Assembly (NCBI GenBank): GCA_040222235.1
Contig: JAVKDO010000078.1
Location: 1-64,000, forward strand
Direction: 5' to 3'
Source: UBA6059 sp040222235
GTDB lineage: Bacteria; Bacteroidota; Bacteroidia; Cytophagales; Cyclobacteriaceae
Length of the DNA: 64,000 nt
Below are positions 33,601 to 41,162 of the stretch, piece by piece. Numbering within the stretch: the first letter of the stretch is position 1; each line of letters begins with the position of its first letter. The notes below the pieces were generated by a model, which was given only the letters and a program-made list of their open reading frames with translations, was not told the DNA's origin and made no database searches. The translations under genes and the position numbers were made by a program.

Positions 33601-36004
33601 GAACGGTGAGTTCTCGGCAAGTGAAGCTGCCGGATGGTCTGGCTCGATCACCCCTGTCTTGCAAAACTACGGGTTCATGCCAGCGAAAATCGACATTACT
33701 TCTCTGGACAAGGATTACAACGATCTTGATTTTGAAGGTGCGATCAATGTGTTCTACGAAGTAAAGGGTGTCATCAAAGACGTATCTGGCACGCCGGTTT
33801 CTCAAGTGTCTCTTTCTGGGCTACCGCAAGTCACTACGACTAACGAGCTCGGTGAATTTACCGGTATGGTACCTCATGGCTGGAATGGCACAGTCAGGCC
33901 TACGCTCCCAGACTATACTTTCCAGCCCAGCCAACTCACCTTCACAGCGGTAGACACTGACCAACTGGATAAGGACTTCACGGCCACATTCACCCTCAGA
34001 TATACGCTTACCGGGACAGTCCGCGATACGAATGGCAATCCACTAGCAGGCGTGGTAGTAGAGGGCTTTGACCAGCAGGTCAGCTCCGGTACATCTGGTG
34101 AGTTTTCCATAAGGGTAGCAGCGGGAGCCACGGGCACATTGACCGCCGAGTTGGCCGATTATGAGTTTAACCCTGTTGATCACAGCCTTACCGATGTACA
34201 AGCCGACAGGAGTAACCTTGACTTCAACGGCACTTACACTGGCAACTACCAGATCAGCGGGAAAATATTGGGTCAATCCAATGCTGCCTTACCTCAAGTA
34301 GTAATCATGGGTCTCCCTGAGGCGACCATTACTAATGCAGATGGTGAGTACAATTCCGAAGTACCTGCCGGATGGAGTGGCACCCTCCTACCTCAGCTCG
34401 ATGACTATACTTTTGCACCAATCCAGATAGCTCTAACAAATGTCAGGTCAGACAAAACCCAGCAAGATTTTGCAGCAACCTATATTGGGAACTACACCTT
34501 GTCAGGTAAAGTCCTAACCACTGGAAGTGATCCCTTGGCACAAGTGAGCCTTCAGGGATTTGACCAAGAGGTGATTTCCGATGCGGAAGGAGACTTCTCT
34601 GTCGAACTAAAGGCCGGCTGGTCTGGTGTCATCACTCCACAACTAAACGACTACTCATTCAGCCCTGCTGACTTCACTATCGATGCACTCCAGACCAATA
34701 CCGCCGATCTTCAGTTTGAGGCGACCTATATTGGTAATTACCGCATCTCAGGTATACTGGTAGACGCATCAGGCGATCCCATGTCCCAAGTGCAGATCAC
34801 TGGCCTACCGGAATCGCTATCCACGGATGTTCAAGGTGCCTATCAATCAGATGTACCGGCTGGCTGGAGCGGTACACTTACTCCTTTTCTGGTAGATTAT
34901 GGCTTTGAACCGAGTCAGATTGCGTTTGATAATGTCCAGTCAGATCAGGTCAATCGGAGCTTTACAGGTACCTATGTAGGCAACTATACCATATCAGGGA
35001 AAGTGCTTGACGGTATGGAAAATCCACTGGGTCAGGTCTTACTCGAAGGGTTCGAGCAGGAGGTGATGACCAATGAAGAAGGTGAGTTCTCTATAGATAT
35101 CCAAGCAGGCTGGACAGGTGTAATCACTCCCCAGCTCTCAGATTATGAGTTTTCACCAGCCAGTCTTGCCATTGCATCATTAGAGGAAGATCGAGCTAAC
35201 CTAGACTTTGAAGCCACTTACGTCGGTACTTATCTTATCTCAGGAAAGGTGATAATTGAAATGGGAGTGCCACTTGAGGGCGTAGCACTCATAGGTCTCC
35301 CAGAAGAAACGCTTACCGACGAGCAGGGTCTCTATACTGCTGAAGTACCAGTCAACTGGAGTGGTACAATCGCGCCTATACTTGGCGATTACGTTTTTGA
35401 CCCGGCTTCTATTACGCTAGATGACGTAAGTGTAGATAGGATCGATCAAGATTATGTCGCCACCTATGCTGGTAGCTATACCATCTCGGGTAAGGTGGTG
35501 GACGAATCAGGTGAGCCCGCAGATGGGGTGGCAATGATTGGTTTCCCTGAGGAAGTGAGCACGAACAATTCTGGAGAGTATCAAGTTGAAGTGCCCGCAG
35601 GTTGGTCGGGTACCATCACACCGACCAAGCAAGAATTTCAATTCACTCCTATTGAAAAAACCTTCTCCAATGTACAGGTAGATATAATCAATGAGGACTT
35701 CCTCTGGATAGTCGTCAGCAGTCTTGCTGATGAACGCACAGCACTGATAAAGGTAGTTCCTAATCCCAGTACAGGTAGTGTAGAAATACAATATGGTAAG
35801 CCCATAAATACTTCGGCAGTGTTGAGGATTCTCTCACTTCAAGGCAAGGTCATGCGGCAACAACAGTTGTCCAAAGGTACATTATCAATTCAATGGGATG
35901 GAACTGATGAAAGTGGAGCTCCAGTGCCTACAGGTATCTATATCTGCCAGGTGGGCATAGACAACCGAGCGCCTACCACAGCACAGATCATTATCATAAG
36001 ATAA
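27647..36004 (+). CDS. Giant secreted multidomain protein: FN3-like arrays, FISUMP domain, ten regulatory-like repeats, T9SS sorting domain
   Basis: This 2785-residue protein starts with a signal peptide (FYLLLLLTFITQQVVANTAP). Four FN3-like modules (residues 27-443) each end with the pattern YYWKVVAxDxxG...FTT. An unassigned beta-rich segment follows (about 444-566), then two more FN3-like modules. A FISUMP domain spans about 768-968 (KVYQWADINGQKWMTHNL, GYLYDWNAT, CPSGWQVAPREAW). Nine FN3-like modules run to about 1866. Ten repeats of about 82 residues (1867-2689) of the carboxypeptidase-regulatory type follow, with SGKV...AGWSGTITP...DFxATY. The end (VVPNPSTGSVEI to QIIIIR) is a type A sorting domain for the type IX secretion system. 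It is therefore an outer-surface or released protein, probably an adhesin or matrix protein. No catalytic domain is recognised. The gene stands alone. Confidence 0.9.
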   Translation: MHTFPFRVFYLLLLLTFITQQVVANTAPTAPSLVFPVNGNPDYKEDFILFSWEKSNDIDSDPILYDLFLGTSEDNLTLLAGDIILASQVNDTVFIFVDDELPDQVNAFYINYLLPNTQYYWKVVAKDDQGGIAESDIWIFTIGDVNIYAPTIPEAPTPANSASNVDLKPTLSWLESTDRDQHTVIYDIYFDTQNPPTNKIATALANPSFNVSQELQGNSTYFWKVVANDGNGRETSSAVWEFNTRNRTPSSAMLSFPENGSSGVHHNTSFTWLPATDPDNDELSYELWYGTTILPDKRVITDHTEVTAPLSSGTTYYWKVVTVDSRGDQSESEVWSFTTDLAIGNTAPSLPTLIFPVGEATEVVLEPTIQWQQASDADGNEVMYDLYLGSHPDSLKLEATDLSVTTYDLILPSGTTYYWQVVAYDGQGGVVNSEIERFTTTAQDIELSLLRTYYRYGHPTLLFEYQQETMTPAFDNSIPSYSARGSSDIKDAVALVLYYDNTETIVNVDVPEGFTVSESITYTNGLPSNATRRFKIEGDFSSGPTAKVTLQQGVAIRSYDVELTVNKPPTKPVLLEPSSDESEVSLNPVFTWDGGDDPEGGDMLYRLLLGTSIDALEPAGFAFGSKAFQSQVQGLSPGQQYAWKIIATDLDAESTESDVAYFRTADVVNASLAVQYPREISTYVDTETPLIWSFNTADNYRYEVFLDVNPDPRSIAQNIEDTHYTVSGLAHNTKYYWKVVAHNDEGVVESSQVRQFITKPADGNETGIIVDDRDGKVYQWADINGQKWMTHNLAYEPEERDGYYGYEYWHTNRDLSKKSYSALLHQTSNVDKYGYLYDWNATINPDALTDTSRYVQGVCPSGWQVAPREAWNTFFPLQPGTTMHHSTWSVGGQQGEWLNQSGLSLLPSGYRLNFGQTPFEFSNQMQFWFTQSDLSQRSILYQYIPNFGLNVTTGSNLAAAAVRCVKVSPDNSAPTAPTLVSPGLEQVDVSLPVRLEWYEATDPDGDDIIYEVMMDTVASPKRRLGEDIRDLFYEMDELRPNTTYYWKVRAKDVYGDFGDSEVRSFTTRPDPTNTPPVNPILLLPAAGGADVGISPTRFIWQAATDPEDDEVHYNFHLGIRPEFQTLLAKNLATTSFEVAELASGTTYYWKVVAKDGRGGLSESAVQSFTTFNRPPTAPELLAPINGNEGNLTEHTLSWGRSTDPDGDPVSYQLFIGQSPTDFIDYGVTSSQTRAIFGNAIPTNTTFYWKVIALDGKGGETSSEVWNYKTNDFSGEGSIQPTLKSPAHLSSGVSLNPTLEWETTPSTSFTYDVYVDDMLIANNLTTESYTITEFLGEAGLSPHKIYTWTVVGKDVHGVIGEPTPLKEWRFTTTNTPPELVVLLNPQSNAQDVAYDPTLTWQTTTDPDGSLLLTYDLYLDNITDPSTLVASGQDTTYSATWLTPNATYYWKVVATDPYGGKTSSEIRSFTVQNNSVNSAPAAPELVSPSNFDGQQSPTTLLNWNPSRDIDGNPITYDVYMDSNPSPTTIIASDLVNPEHSLVSLSANTPYYWKVVAKDDQGAAASSSTWLFNVKNTLPEAPVLVGPTNEVKLTGATAILEWQVAQDADGDLVTYDVYLDQFSSPNTLVSTGSSNLTYMTAELENNAVYYWKVVAKDPQEGASSSEVFSFSGQNEAPLSPVLTSPIADEVVGTPSVTLQWQASVDSDNSAEDVQYEVQIGTDPGMMQRVATVLQGTSYTVSALAENVPYHWQIIADDGDGGTARSLTESFTYQSTAQNQNPSEPNLVSPADETQDIAGSITLNWTASTDPEGDDISYRLYINETLISTTTSTTFDLSHLATDKTYTWQVVAEDENGNLNESPSWAFSTAGQIIERFTLSGTIQDAANNGIANVTLQGLPQTIVTNTQGDYSVQLPRNWNGTLTPVLTDYAFDPAEIIISSLTGDLANQDFTARYTGDYTLSGKVLDEAGNPLANVTMNGFSQPTITDANGEFSASEAAGWSGSITPVLQNYGFMPAKIDITSLDKDYNDLDFEGAINVFYEVKGVIKDVSGTPVSQVSLSGLPQVTTTNELGEFTGMVPHGWNGTVRPTLPDYTFQPSQLTFTAVDTDQLDKDFTATFTLRYTLTGTVRDTNGNPLAGVVVEGFDQQVSSGTSGEFSIRVAAGATGTLTAELADYEFNPVDHSLTDVQADRSNLDFNGTYTGNYQISGKILGQSNAALPQVVIMGLPEATITNADGEYNSEVPAGWSGTLLPQLDDYTFAPIQIALTNVRSDKTQQDFAATYIGNYTLSGKVLTTGSDPLAQVSLQGFDQEVISDAEGDFSVELKAGWSGVITPQLNDYSFSPADFTIDALQTNTADLQFEATYIGNYRISGILVDASGDPMSQVQITGLPESLSTDVQGAYQSDVPAGWSGTLTPFLVDYGFEPSQIAFDNVQSDQVNRSFTGTYVGNYTISGKVLDGMENPLGQVLLEGFEQEVMTNEEGEFSIDIQAGWTGVITPQLSDYEFSPASLAIASLEEDRANLDFEATYVGTYLISGKVIIEMGVPLEGVALIGLPEETLTDEQGLYTAEVPVNWSGTIAPILGDYVFDPASITLDDVSVDRIDQDYVATYAGSYTISGKVVDESGEPADGVAMIGFPEEVSTNNSGEYQVEVPAGWSGTITPTKQEFQFTPIEKTFSNVQVDIINEDFLWIVVSSLADERTALIKVVPNPSTGSVEIQYGKPINTSAVLRILSLQGKVMRQQQLSKGTLSIQWDGTDESGAPVPTGIYICQVGIDNRAPTTAQIIIIR
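33247..35712 (+). repeat. Ten tandem ~246-bp coding repeats with alternating A/B types
   Basis: Each unit encodes about 82 residues: Y-x-[IL]-SGKV, then a G-[LF] turn, AGWSG-[TV]-[IL]-TP, a DYxFxP strand, and DFxATYxGN leading into the next unit. Odd units carry GLP at the turn (GLPQ, GLPE) and VPAGWSGTL. Even units carry GF (GFDQEV, GFEQEV, GFPEEV). Such strict alternation implies that growth occurred by duplication of a two-repeat block of about 490 bp. Confidence 0.85.
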
Positions 36005-36074
36005 TACGCTTGGTTCTAGAGCCGCCGAACACGTTATCGCTCTTTAAGCTTATTACGGTTCATATTTACGGAAT

Positions 36075-36091
36075 AGGCGAAAGCCTGTTTT
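36075..36091 (+). terminator. Short hairpin with T-run after the giant gene
   Basis: AGGC-GAAA-GCCT (36075-36086), a 4-bp stem closed by a GNRA tetraloop, is followed by GTTTT. It lies 71 bases after the stop of the giant gene and 15 bases before the convergent HD-domain gene. The stem is short, so termination here is tentative. Confidence 0.4.
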
Positions 36092-36105
36092 CCGATAGGC
36101 AATCC

Positions 36106-36711
36106 TTAGTTTTCAGAAGTTCTTTTCTGCTGCTGGTCGTCATGACGCTGCTGAGTCTGCTGATCGATTATTGACCTCAAGAAAGAAGTAATAGCGTCGC
36201 TTTCTGTATAGTCTTTTCCGTAGGTTAGGTTAAAAGCATAATCGAAATCGTCAGGATTCTTTCCTTGTACATGTTGCAGCAGGGTCTCCAGTTTATCAAG
36301 TGCTTTCGCGAGTTTGGCCTCTGGTGTTTTAACAGCGTTGTACTCATCAAAGAGGCTAAGTAATTCCGCCTGGAGACCCACAGATAGAGGCTCAATTACT
36401 TCGAGAAAGTCGTTTCTTTCTTCATCGTTTTTATCTACGACCGCATTCTGGTAAATAGCTGGAATATCACCGTTGATGATCTCACCAAGATCATGAATGA
36501 TCAACATCTTGATCAACTTGGAGAAGTTAATCTCAGGATAATATTTCTCTAGTGCAAAAGCCAGTAGTGTTATTCGCCAGGTATGCTCAGCTGTGCTTTC
36601 CTGACTACCTTCAGAATTGTACGCAGAGCGCAAAGTTGCTTTGAGCCGCTCGGCTGTTTTTATAAAAGTCAGTATATCAAGTAGCTCTTGTTGCTGGGCT
36701 GTAGAGATCAT
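36106..36711 (-). CDS. HD-domain phosphohydrolase (YfbR-like nucleotidase type)
   Basis: This 201-residue cytosolic protein of the HD superfamily has the metal ligands in order: His in AEHTWRITLLAF (near residue 42), the HD pair in MLIIHDLGEIINGDIPA (near 73), and the late Asp in KALDKLETLLQH (near 140). Length and pattern fit the 5'-deoxynucleotidase YfbR/YGK1 group (HD_3), which dephosphorylates nucleoside monophosphates. The C-terminal tail is Gln-rich (QQTQQRHDDQQQ). Its ATG overlaps the stop of the PIN-toxin gene as ATGA, so it is translated as the third gene of a toxin-antitoxin operon. Whether it modifies toxin action or merely rides along is unknown. Confidence 0.85.
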   Translation of the reverse strand: MISTAQQQELLDILTFIKTAERLKATLRSAYNSEGSQESTAEHTWRITLLAFALEKYYPEINFSKLIKMLIIHDLGEIINGDIPAIYQNAVVDKNDEERNDFLEVIEPLSVGLQAELLSLFDEYNAVKTPEAKLAKALDKLETLLQHVQGKNPDDFDYAFNLTYGKDYTESDAITSFLRSIIDQQTQQRHDDQQQKRTSEN

Positions 36712-37124
36712 CGAAGTTTGAAAACATTAGTCAGGTAGCGGTTGCGAATGTCACGATAGATGTAAAAGTCACCGTCTACACTGGCAATCTCCAAAATACT
36801 AGTTGCCTCAGAGGCGATGATCAAGGAAGCGTCAGCCAGATCCATGGGTACATCATTAAATTTTTCCGATAGGTCGATGAGTCTGGTCAAATGATAGTTC
36901 TCAATATCGAAAATCTGGAGTCCACCGCGATTAATCCATTCCAGTAGATTGATCTGTACTTTGGTGCTAAATGAAAGCATGTGCGATGCTTCAGTGATCA
37001 CCTGCCAAGTGGTGACAAATTTGCCTTGGTAGTCTCTCAAAAAGTCAATGGCTAGGCTGTGATATTGATCGCTCTTGTCAAATAGGGCAATCAACGGCCC
37101 TGCATCAATGAGCGTGCTTCTCAC
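36708..37124 (-). CDS. PIN-domain ribonuclease toxin (VapC-like)
   Basis: The likely start is GTG 37124 (138 residues, normal for a PIN toxin), overlapping the antitoxin end by 20 bases. The frame is open further upstream but that extension lies wholly inside the antitoxin gene. Acidic catalytic positions are present: Asp in STLIDAGPLIALFD, Glu in WQVITEASHML, Asp in PMDLADASLIIA and Asp in VDGDFYIYR. These coordinate Mg2+ or Mn2+ for RNA cleavage. The toxin sits between a ribbon-helix-helix antitoxin and the HD gene. Its target RNA cannot be read from sequence. Confidence 0.85.
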   Translation of the reverse strand: MRSTLIDAGPLIALFDKSDQYHSLAIDFLRDYQGKFVTTWQVITEASHMLSFSTKVQINLLEWINRGGLQIFDIENYHLTRLIDLSEKFNDVPMDLADASLIIASEATSILEIASVDGDFYIYRDIRNRYLTNVFKLR

Positions 37125-37353
37125 GGAGCTTATCCTTAAGGTGTGACTTATAGGAGGTCGAGCCGTCAGATCTACCACTACCCTCCTGACCGAACAAGTC
37201 CTCACCTATGTCAAAGGGATTAGACACATCGCGCTTCTCGGAGAAATATACTGCCAAAGCCTCTCTTACCACCTGCGACTTGGGTATGTTATTAAGCTTG
37301 GTGTAATCAGTCAATTGCTTCTCTTCTTTGTCTGATAATCTTACGTTCAGCAT
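37105..37353 (-). CDS. Ribbon-helix-helix antitoxin (CopG/MetJ type)
   Basis: This 82-residue protein has residues 1-45 fitting the RHH fold: an N-terminal beta strand MLNVRLSDKEE and helix A up to NNIPKSQVVREALAVYF. A flexible, charged C-terminal tail (SHLKDKLREKHAH) is the usual toxin-binding region. It overlaps the PIN gene and is the first gene of the cassette, the common antitoxin-then-toxin order. A perfect 8-bp inverted repeat lies 12 bases upstream of its start and is the expected autoregulatory operator. Confidence 0.85.
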   Translation of the reverse strand: MLNVRLSDKEEKQLTDYTKLNNIPKSQVVREALAVYFSEKRDVSNPFDIGEDLFGQEGSGRSDGSTSYKSHLKDKLREKHAH

Positions 37354-37365
37354 AGTCTAAAAATT

Positions 37366-37385
37366 TGTATTACAAATGTAATACA
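37366..37385. promoter_or_regulatory. Operator-like palindrome of the toxin-antitoxin cassette
   Basis: TGTATTAC-AAAT-GTAATACA has perfect 8-bp arms. It lies just upstream of the antitoxin ATG (37353), in the place expected for the promoter. RHH antitoxins bind such sites as paired dimers and repress their own operon. The assignment is by position and symmetry. Confidence 0.75.
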
Positions 37386-37477
37386 TTGATTTTAACAATC
37401 AAATAACTCAGCCACATATGTCATTCTAGGTCCTCATAAAACCAAAACCTACCAAGCATTAGGTTAGCTAGTAGATC

Positions 37478-38149
37478 ATGATTAGGTTCGGCACCATGTC
37501 TCAGATCGTATATCAACTGACACCTATGGTCATAGGTCTGCTATTGAGTCCTATAACTATCGCAGCGTTGATCATAATGCTAATGACAGCTCGCGCCCAG
37601 AGCAACGGGTTAGCCTTTATCGCTGGTTGGTTCTTAGGCATATTCGGTGTAGGCCTTGTTGTAATTAGTTTTCCAGGACTAGGTATCGGTGATGGCGCTC
37701 CTTTGATCTATGCCGGACATGTTAAAATTTTCATAGCACTACTGCTGATCGTCTGGGCAGTATATAAAGTCTCTCGTAGATATTACTTACCCAATCCACA
37801 GACTCCTCGATTTCTCCAAAGCCTTGATCACATCAAGTCTTCTAGAGCCTTTGGAGTAGGTCTATTGGTATCTGCCGGGAATATCAAGAATATCGGTTTC
37901 AGCGCAGCAGCAGCCGTTATTATCAACCAAGCCCAAATCGTCTATCCTGCCAACCTCTTGTATCTGACCTCCTATACGATAGTGGGTAGCATTTCGGTAC
38001 TTGTTCCATTTATTATCTATTTTCTAATGAAACATCAAGCTGATCCAATACTGTTAATCTGGAAGACGTGGTTGATCAGAAATCAAGTATATGTGCTGTC
38101 AGGCATAGTCGTGTTTGTAGCAATGATGCTTATCAAAAGTGCCGTTTGA
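37478..38149 (+). CDS. GAP/Sap-family polytopic membrane protein
   Basis: This 223-residue membrane protein has six hydrophobic helices. The first has the LysE-superfamily-like LTPMVIGLLLSPITIAALI with a conserved Pro. Next comes the GWFLGIFGVGLVVI helix, a central cytosolic loop, then FGVGLLVSAGNIKNIGFSAAAAV and LTSYTIVGSISVLVPF. The pattern matches the GAP (Sap, sulfolipid-addressing-like) family of putative exporters in the LysE clan. ATG 37478 is used; ATG 37496 (MSQIV) is equally plausible. It stands alone, and its substrate is unknown. It is not obviously linked to the divergent toxin-antitoxin cassette. Confidence 0.75.
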   Translation: MIRFGTMSQIVYQLTPMVIGLLLSPITIAALIIMLMTARAQSNGLAFIAGWFLGIFGVGLVVISFPGLGIGDGAPLIYAGHVKIFIALLLIVWAVYKVSRRYYLPNPQTPRFLQSLDHIKSSRAFGVGLLVSAGNIKNIGFSAAAAVIINQAQIVYPANLLYLTSYTIVGSISVLVPFIIYFLMKHQADPILLIWKTWLIRNQVYVLSGIVVFVAMMLIKSAV

Positions 38150-38249
38150 ATTTTATGTATCCATGGGTAGGCTTAAGTCATCAGATAAAACATTTCCCCT
38201 ACACCAACCTTATGGTCATTAGCCTAATAGTCAATATCTTTGACAAGAG

Positions 38250-40637
38250 ATGTCTCAGACCGTCACTAGACTTTTTTTACAGCTAGCCCTTTTTCTTTCC
38301 ACCCTCCAGCCGGCATTGGCTCAAGCTAATTTGGCTGATAGCATTTTTCAAAACTTGAGAGATGTCAAGGGCACAGCCAAAGTAGATTCACTGAACAAGA
38401 TTGGATTTGGAATAATATTCTCCGATCCAGATCAAGCTAGAAGCATATTCAATGTCGGGGTAGACTTATCAGAATCTATCTCCTATCCTGAAGGTCAAGC
38501 GACCTCTATTAAAAACAAGGCGATCTCTTATGACATCCAAGGGCGATCCAATGATGCTGTCAATTATTATCTACAAGCACTTGAAATTCTGGAAAAGCAA
38601 GCGGATTTAGCCGGTATTTCCAAGATTAAGAACAACATTGGGATTGCTTATAAAAACCTCAAAGACCTTGAAGCGGCTCAAAAGTTTTATGAAGAATCAA
38701 TTAGTCTAAAAGAACAAATCGGTGATGTCCGAGGAGTGGCATACGGCAATAATAATGTAGGCGAACTCTATGAGCTTAGAGGTGAATACGACCAGTCCTT
38801 GGCCTATTTTGAAAAAGCCCATGTTATACTAGATTCCATCGGAGACATTCACGGAGCATCCATCGCTTTATCCAATATCGCGGCATCTCAAACCAAACTA
38901 GGTCAGAATAGGGAAGCCATTGAAAACATCAAAAAGTCAATGGAGATAGATAGGAAGCTGGATGATCGATTTAGTCTGTCACTATCTTATCTACTATTGG
39001 CTAGGGCTTACCTTGACCTATCGGAATATGAGGTAAGTGACAAGGCCCTAGAGAATGCCGAAGCAATAGCCACTGAAATAGGGGCGCTCAAAGTGTACCA
39101 TGACTGCCAAGTCTTAAAAATAGAACTATACAAAGAAAGAGGATATATACGGCCCCTGCCAGAGATTTATGATCATTTGCTCTTGCTAAGAGATAGCCTA
39201 GCGCGTACTAACCTGATCGAGGAGACCGCTAGGGTAAAAGAGCAATACGAAAGCCGCCAAAGGGAATTAGCTATTGCCGATCTGGAAAAAGAAGCACTAC
39301 TCAATCAGACAATTATCAAAAGCCAGAACCAATCTTTCATATTCTCGGGTGTCGTTATTCTCTTATTGTCAGGTTTGCTCATAGCAACCGTTGTATACTA
39401 CCGCAAAAGCAAAAGGAAAAACAAACTCCTCGAAAAGAGAATAAAAGAACGAGATCAGGCGAGAAAGCAGGCTGAACTAGCGAGCCAGGCAAAATCAGAA
39501 TTCCTGACCAATATGAGTCATGAAATCAGGACACCTCTCAATGGTATCATTGGCTTCACCGATCTAATGCTTGATACACCACTAAATGATACGCACCAGC
39601 AATACCTGTCTACCGTAAGTCAATCGGCACATGGATTATTGGACATAGTCAATGAGATACTCGATTTCTCTAAAATCGAATCGGGGAAAATGGAGCTAGA
39701 TGCTGAGAAGGTTGATCTCATCGATCTATGCGAGCATATCATCCAGATGGTGAGCTTTCCAACGGCACAAAAAAACATAGAGCTCAAAGTCAGTGAAATA
39801 GATGAGCGCTATCGGTATATCATTGCCGATGATATCCGGCTGAGACAAGTATTGGTCAATCTTTTGTCGAACGCAGTAAAGTTCACAGAAAACGGCTCAA
39901 TCGAGCTCAAAGTGGAGACCAAGTCAATTGAGAGAGCTAAAACTCTGTTTAAATTTTCAGTGATAGATACTGGTATTGGTATCCAACCGGAAAACCAACA
40001 GAAAATATTCAACGCATTTTCACAAGAAGACTCATCCACAACCAAAAAGTATGGCGGCACAGGTCTAGGCTTGACCATTTGTGACCGTCTGCTTAAAATG
40101 ATGGGAAGTAAGCTAAATCTTGATAGCACACCCGGAGTAGGCAGCAACTTTTCTTTTGAGATAGCGCTAGAGGTAGTAGACCAAGAAGGACACGTAGCAA
40201 GTCTTACAGGAAAGACTGCTATTCCTAGTCAGAATGAGGAAATGAGCATGGCAGACAAACTCACGTTTCTCATTGCCGAAGACAACCTCATGAATATGAA
40301 GCTCACAAAGTTCATGATCAAGAAAGCCGTGCCTACTGCCACCATACTTGAAGCATACAACGGTGCTGAAGCTGTCGACTTGTTCCTGGAGGAAAAACCT
40401 GACCTGATCTTCATGGATGTGCAAATGCCAGAGCTCAACGGTTATGATGCTTCTATGGAGATAAGGAAAAACGAAGAGCATCACACACCCATTATTGCGC
40501 TCACCGCCGGCAATGCCAAAGAAGAACGCGAGCGATGCTTCGCCGCAGGTATGGATGACTTTGTCAGCAAGCCTATCGTCAATGACTCCATCTCCAATAT
40601 GATCAAGAAGTGGCTGGGCAAGGCTGTTTCTGCTTAG
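38250..40637 (+). CDS. Hybrid histidine kinase with periplasmic TPR sensor
   Basis: This 795-residue protein has a signal peptide at 1-25 and about six TPR units at 50-300 (for example ISKIKNNIGIAYKNLKDLEAAQKFYEE, split over two helices). One membrane helix lies near 365-385 (FSGVVILLLSGLLIATVVYY), followed by a coiled coil. The dimerisation domain has the phospho-accepting His424 in FLTNMSHEIRTPLNG. The ATPase domain has LVNLLSNAVKFT, DTGIGI and GGTGLGL. A receiver domain (about 673-790) carries phospho-Asp723 in LIFMDVQMPELNGYD and FVSKPI. All catalytic motifs are intact. Receiver output must pass to a separate phosphotransfer or regulator protein. No regulator gene is adjacent, so target genes are unknown. 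Confidence 0.93.
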   Translation: MSQTVTRLFLQLALFLSTLQPALAQANLADSIFQNLRDVKGTAKVDSLNKIGFGIIFSDPDQARSIFNVGVDLSESISYPEGQATSIKNKAISYDIQGRSNDAVNYYLQALEILEKQADLAGISKIKNNIGIAYKNLKDLEAAQKFYEESISLKEQIGDVRGVAYGNNNVGELYELRGEYDQSLAYFEKAHVILDSIGDIHGASIALSNIAASQTKLGQNREAIENIKKSMEIDRKLDDRFSLSLSYLLLARAYLDLSEYEVSDKALENAEAIATEIGALKVYHDCQVLKIELYKERGYIRPLPEIYDHLLLLRDSLARTNLIEETARVKEQYESRQRELAIADLEKEALLNQTIIKSQNQSFIFSGVVILLLSGLLIATVVYYRKSKRKNKLLEKRIKERDQARKQAELASQAKSEFLTNMSHEIRTPLNGIIGFTDLMLDTPLNDTHQQYLSTVSQSAHGLLDIVNEILDFSKIESGKMELDAEKVDLIDLCEHIIQMVSFPTAQKNIELKVSEIDERYRYIIADDIRLRQVLVNLLSNAVKFTENGSIELKVETKSIERAKTLFKFSVIDTGIGIQPENQQKIFNAFSQEDSSTTKKYGGTGLGLTICDRLLKMMGSKLNLDSTPGVGSNFSFEIALEVVDQEGHVASLTGKTAIPSQNEEMSMADKLTFLIAEDNLMNMKLTKFMIKKAVPTATILEAYNGAEAVDLFLEEKPDLIFMDVQMPELNGYDASMEIRKNEEHHTPIIALTAGNAKEERERCFAAGMDDFVSKPIVNDSISNMIKKWLGKAVSA

Positions 40638-40689
40638 CCTATAGCTCAATGGGAGAGAACCCTTGGTAATCGACATAGACAACTAACCC

Positions 40690-41097
40690 ATGTGGACCTG
40701 CCCAAAATGTAATCGTAAATTCAAAGCCAATAACCAATCGCATATGTGCACCACCAAGGATATTGGTGAGTTGTTCCTTGATAAGTCTGATGAACTAGTG
40801 CTGGCATTCGATCGAATTATGATGGAGGTGATGCTATGGCAACCCAATGATCTAGGTGCCTCGATACATGCTATTGTATTTACAAACCGAAAGGCGTGGC
40901 TGATCATCAAACCAATGAAAAAGGTATTAGATGTCAAGTTCTACCATTCTGATAAGATCGAATCAGGCCTTATAAAAAAGCATACTGACTATCGTAATAA
41001 GTTTGCTCATCACCTACGCGTGTCTTCGGAAAAGGAGATTACGCAAGAGCATTTTGACCTATTGAAGATGGGCTATGATTATGCCTTGAAGGGCTAG
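40690..41097 (+). CDS. DUF5655 protein with an N-terminal zinc-ribbon-like motif
   Basis: This 135-residue protein starts MWTCPKCNRKFKANNQSHMC: a CxxC and a following His/Cys that could bind zinc like a C2H2 finger. The rest (about 25-135) matches the DUF5655 domain, with AFDRIMMEVM, KPMKKVLDVKFYHSDKI and NKFAHHLRVSSEKEI. DUF5655 domains occur in transporters, methyltransferase-linked proteins and stand-alone forms, and their role is unknown. It lies 52 bp after the kinase gene on the same strand and might be co-transcribed; a functional link is not evident. Confidence 0.7.
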   Translation: MWTCPKCNRKFKANNQSHMCTTKDIGELFLDKSDELVLAFDRIMMEVMLWQPNDLGASIHAIVFTNRKAWLIIKPMKKVLDVKFYHSDKIESGLIKKHTDYRNKFAHHLRVSSEKEITQEHFDLLKMGYDYALKG

Positions 41098-41162
41098 ATC
41101 TAGAAGTGGGTGAGAATTAGATTCCCAAAATTTCATTCGCCAATCGAGCCATTGAGCACTAC

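Noticed and set aside
37125..37205. Longer N-terminus for the PIN toxin (to 37205)
   Set aside because: The extension is entirely within the antitoxin gene and does not resemble PIN sequence; GTG 37124 gives a normal-sized domain.
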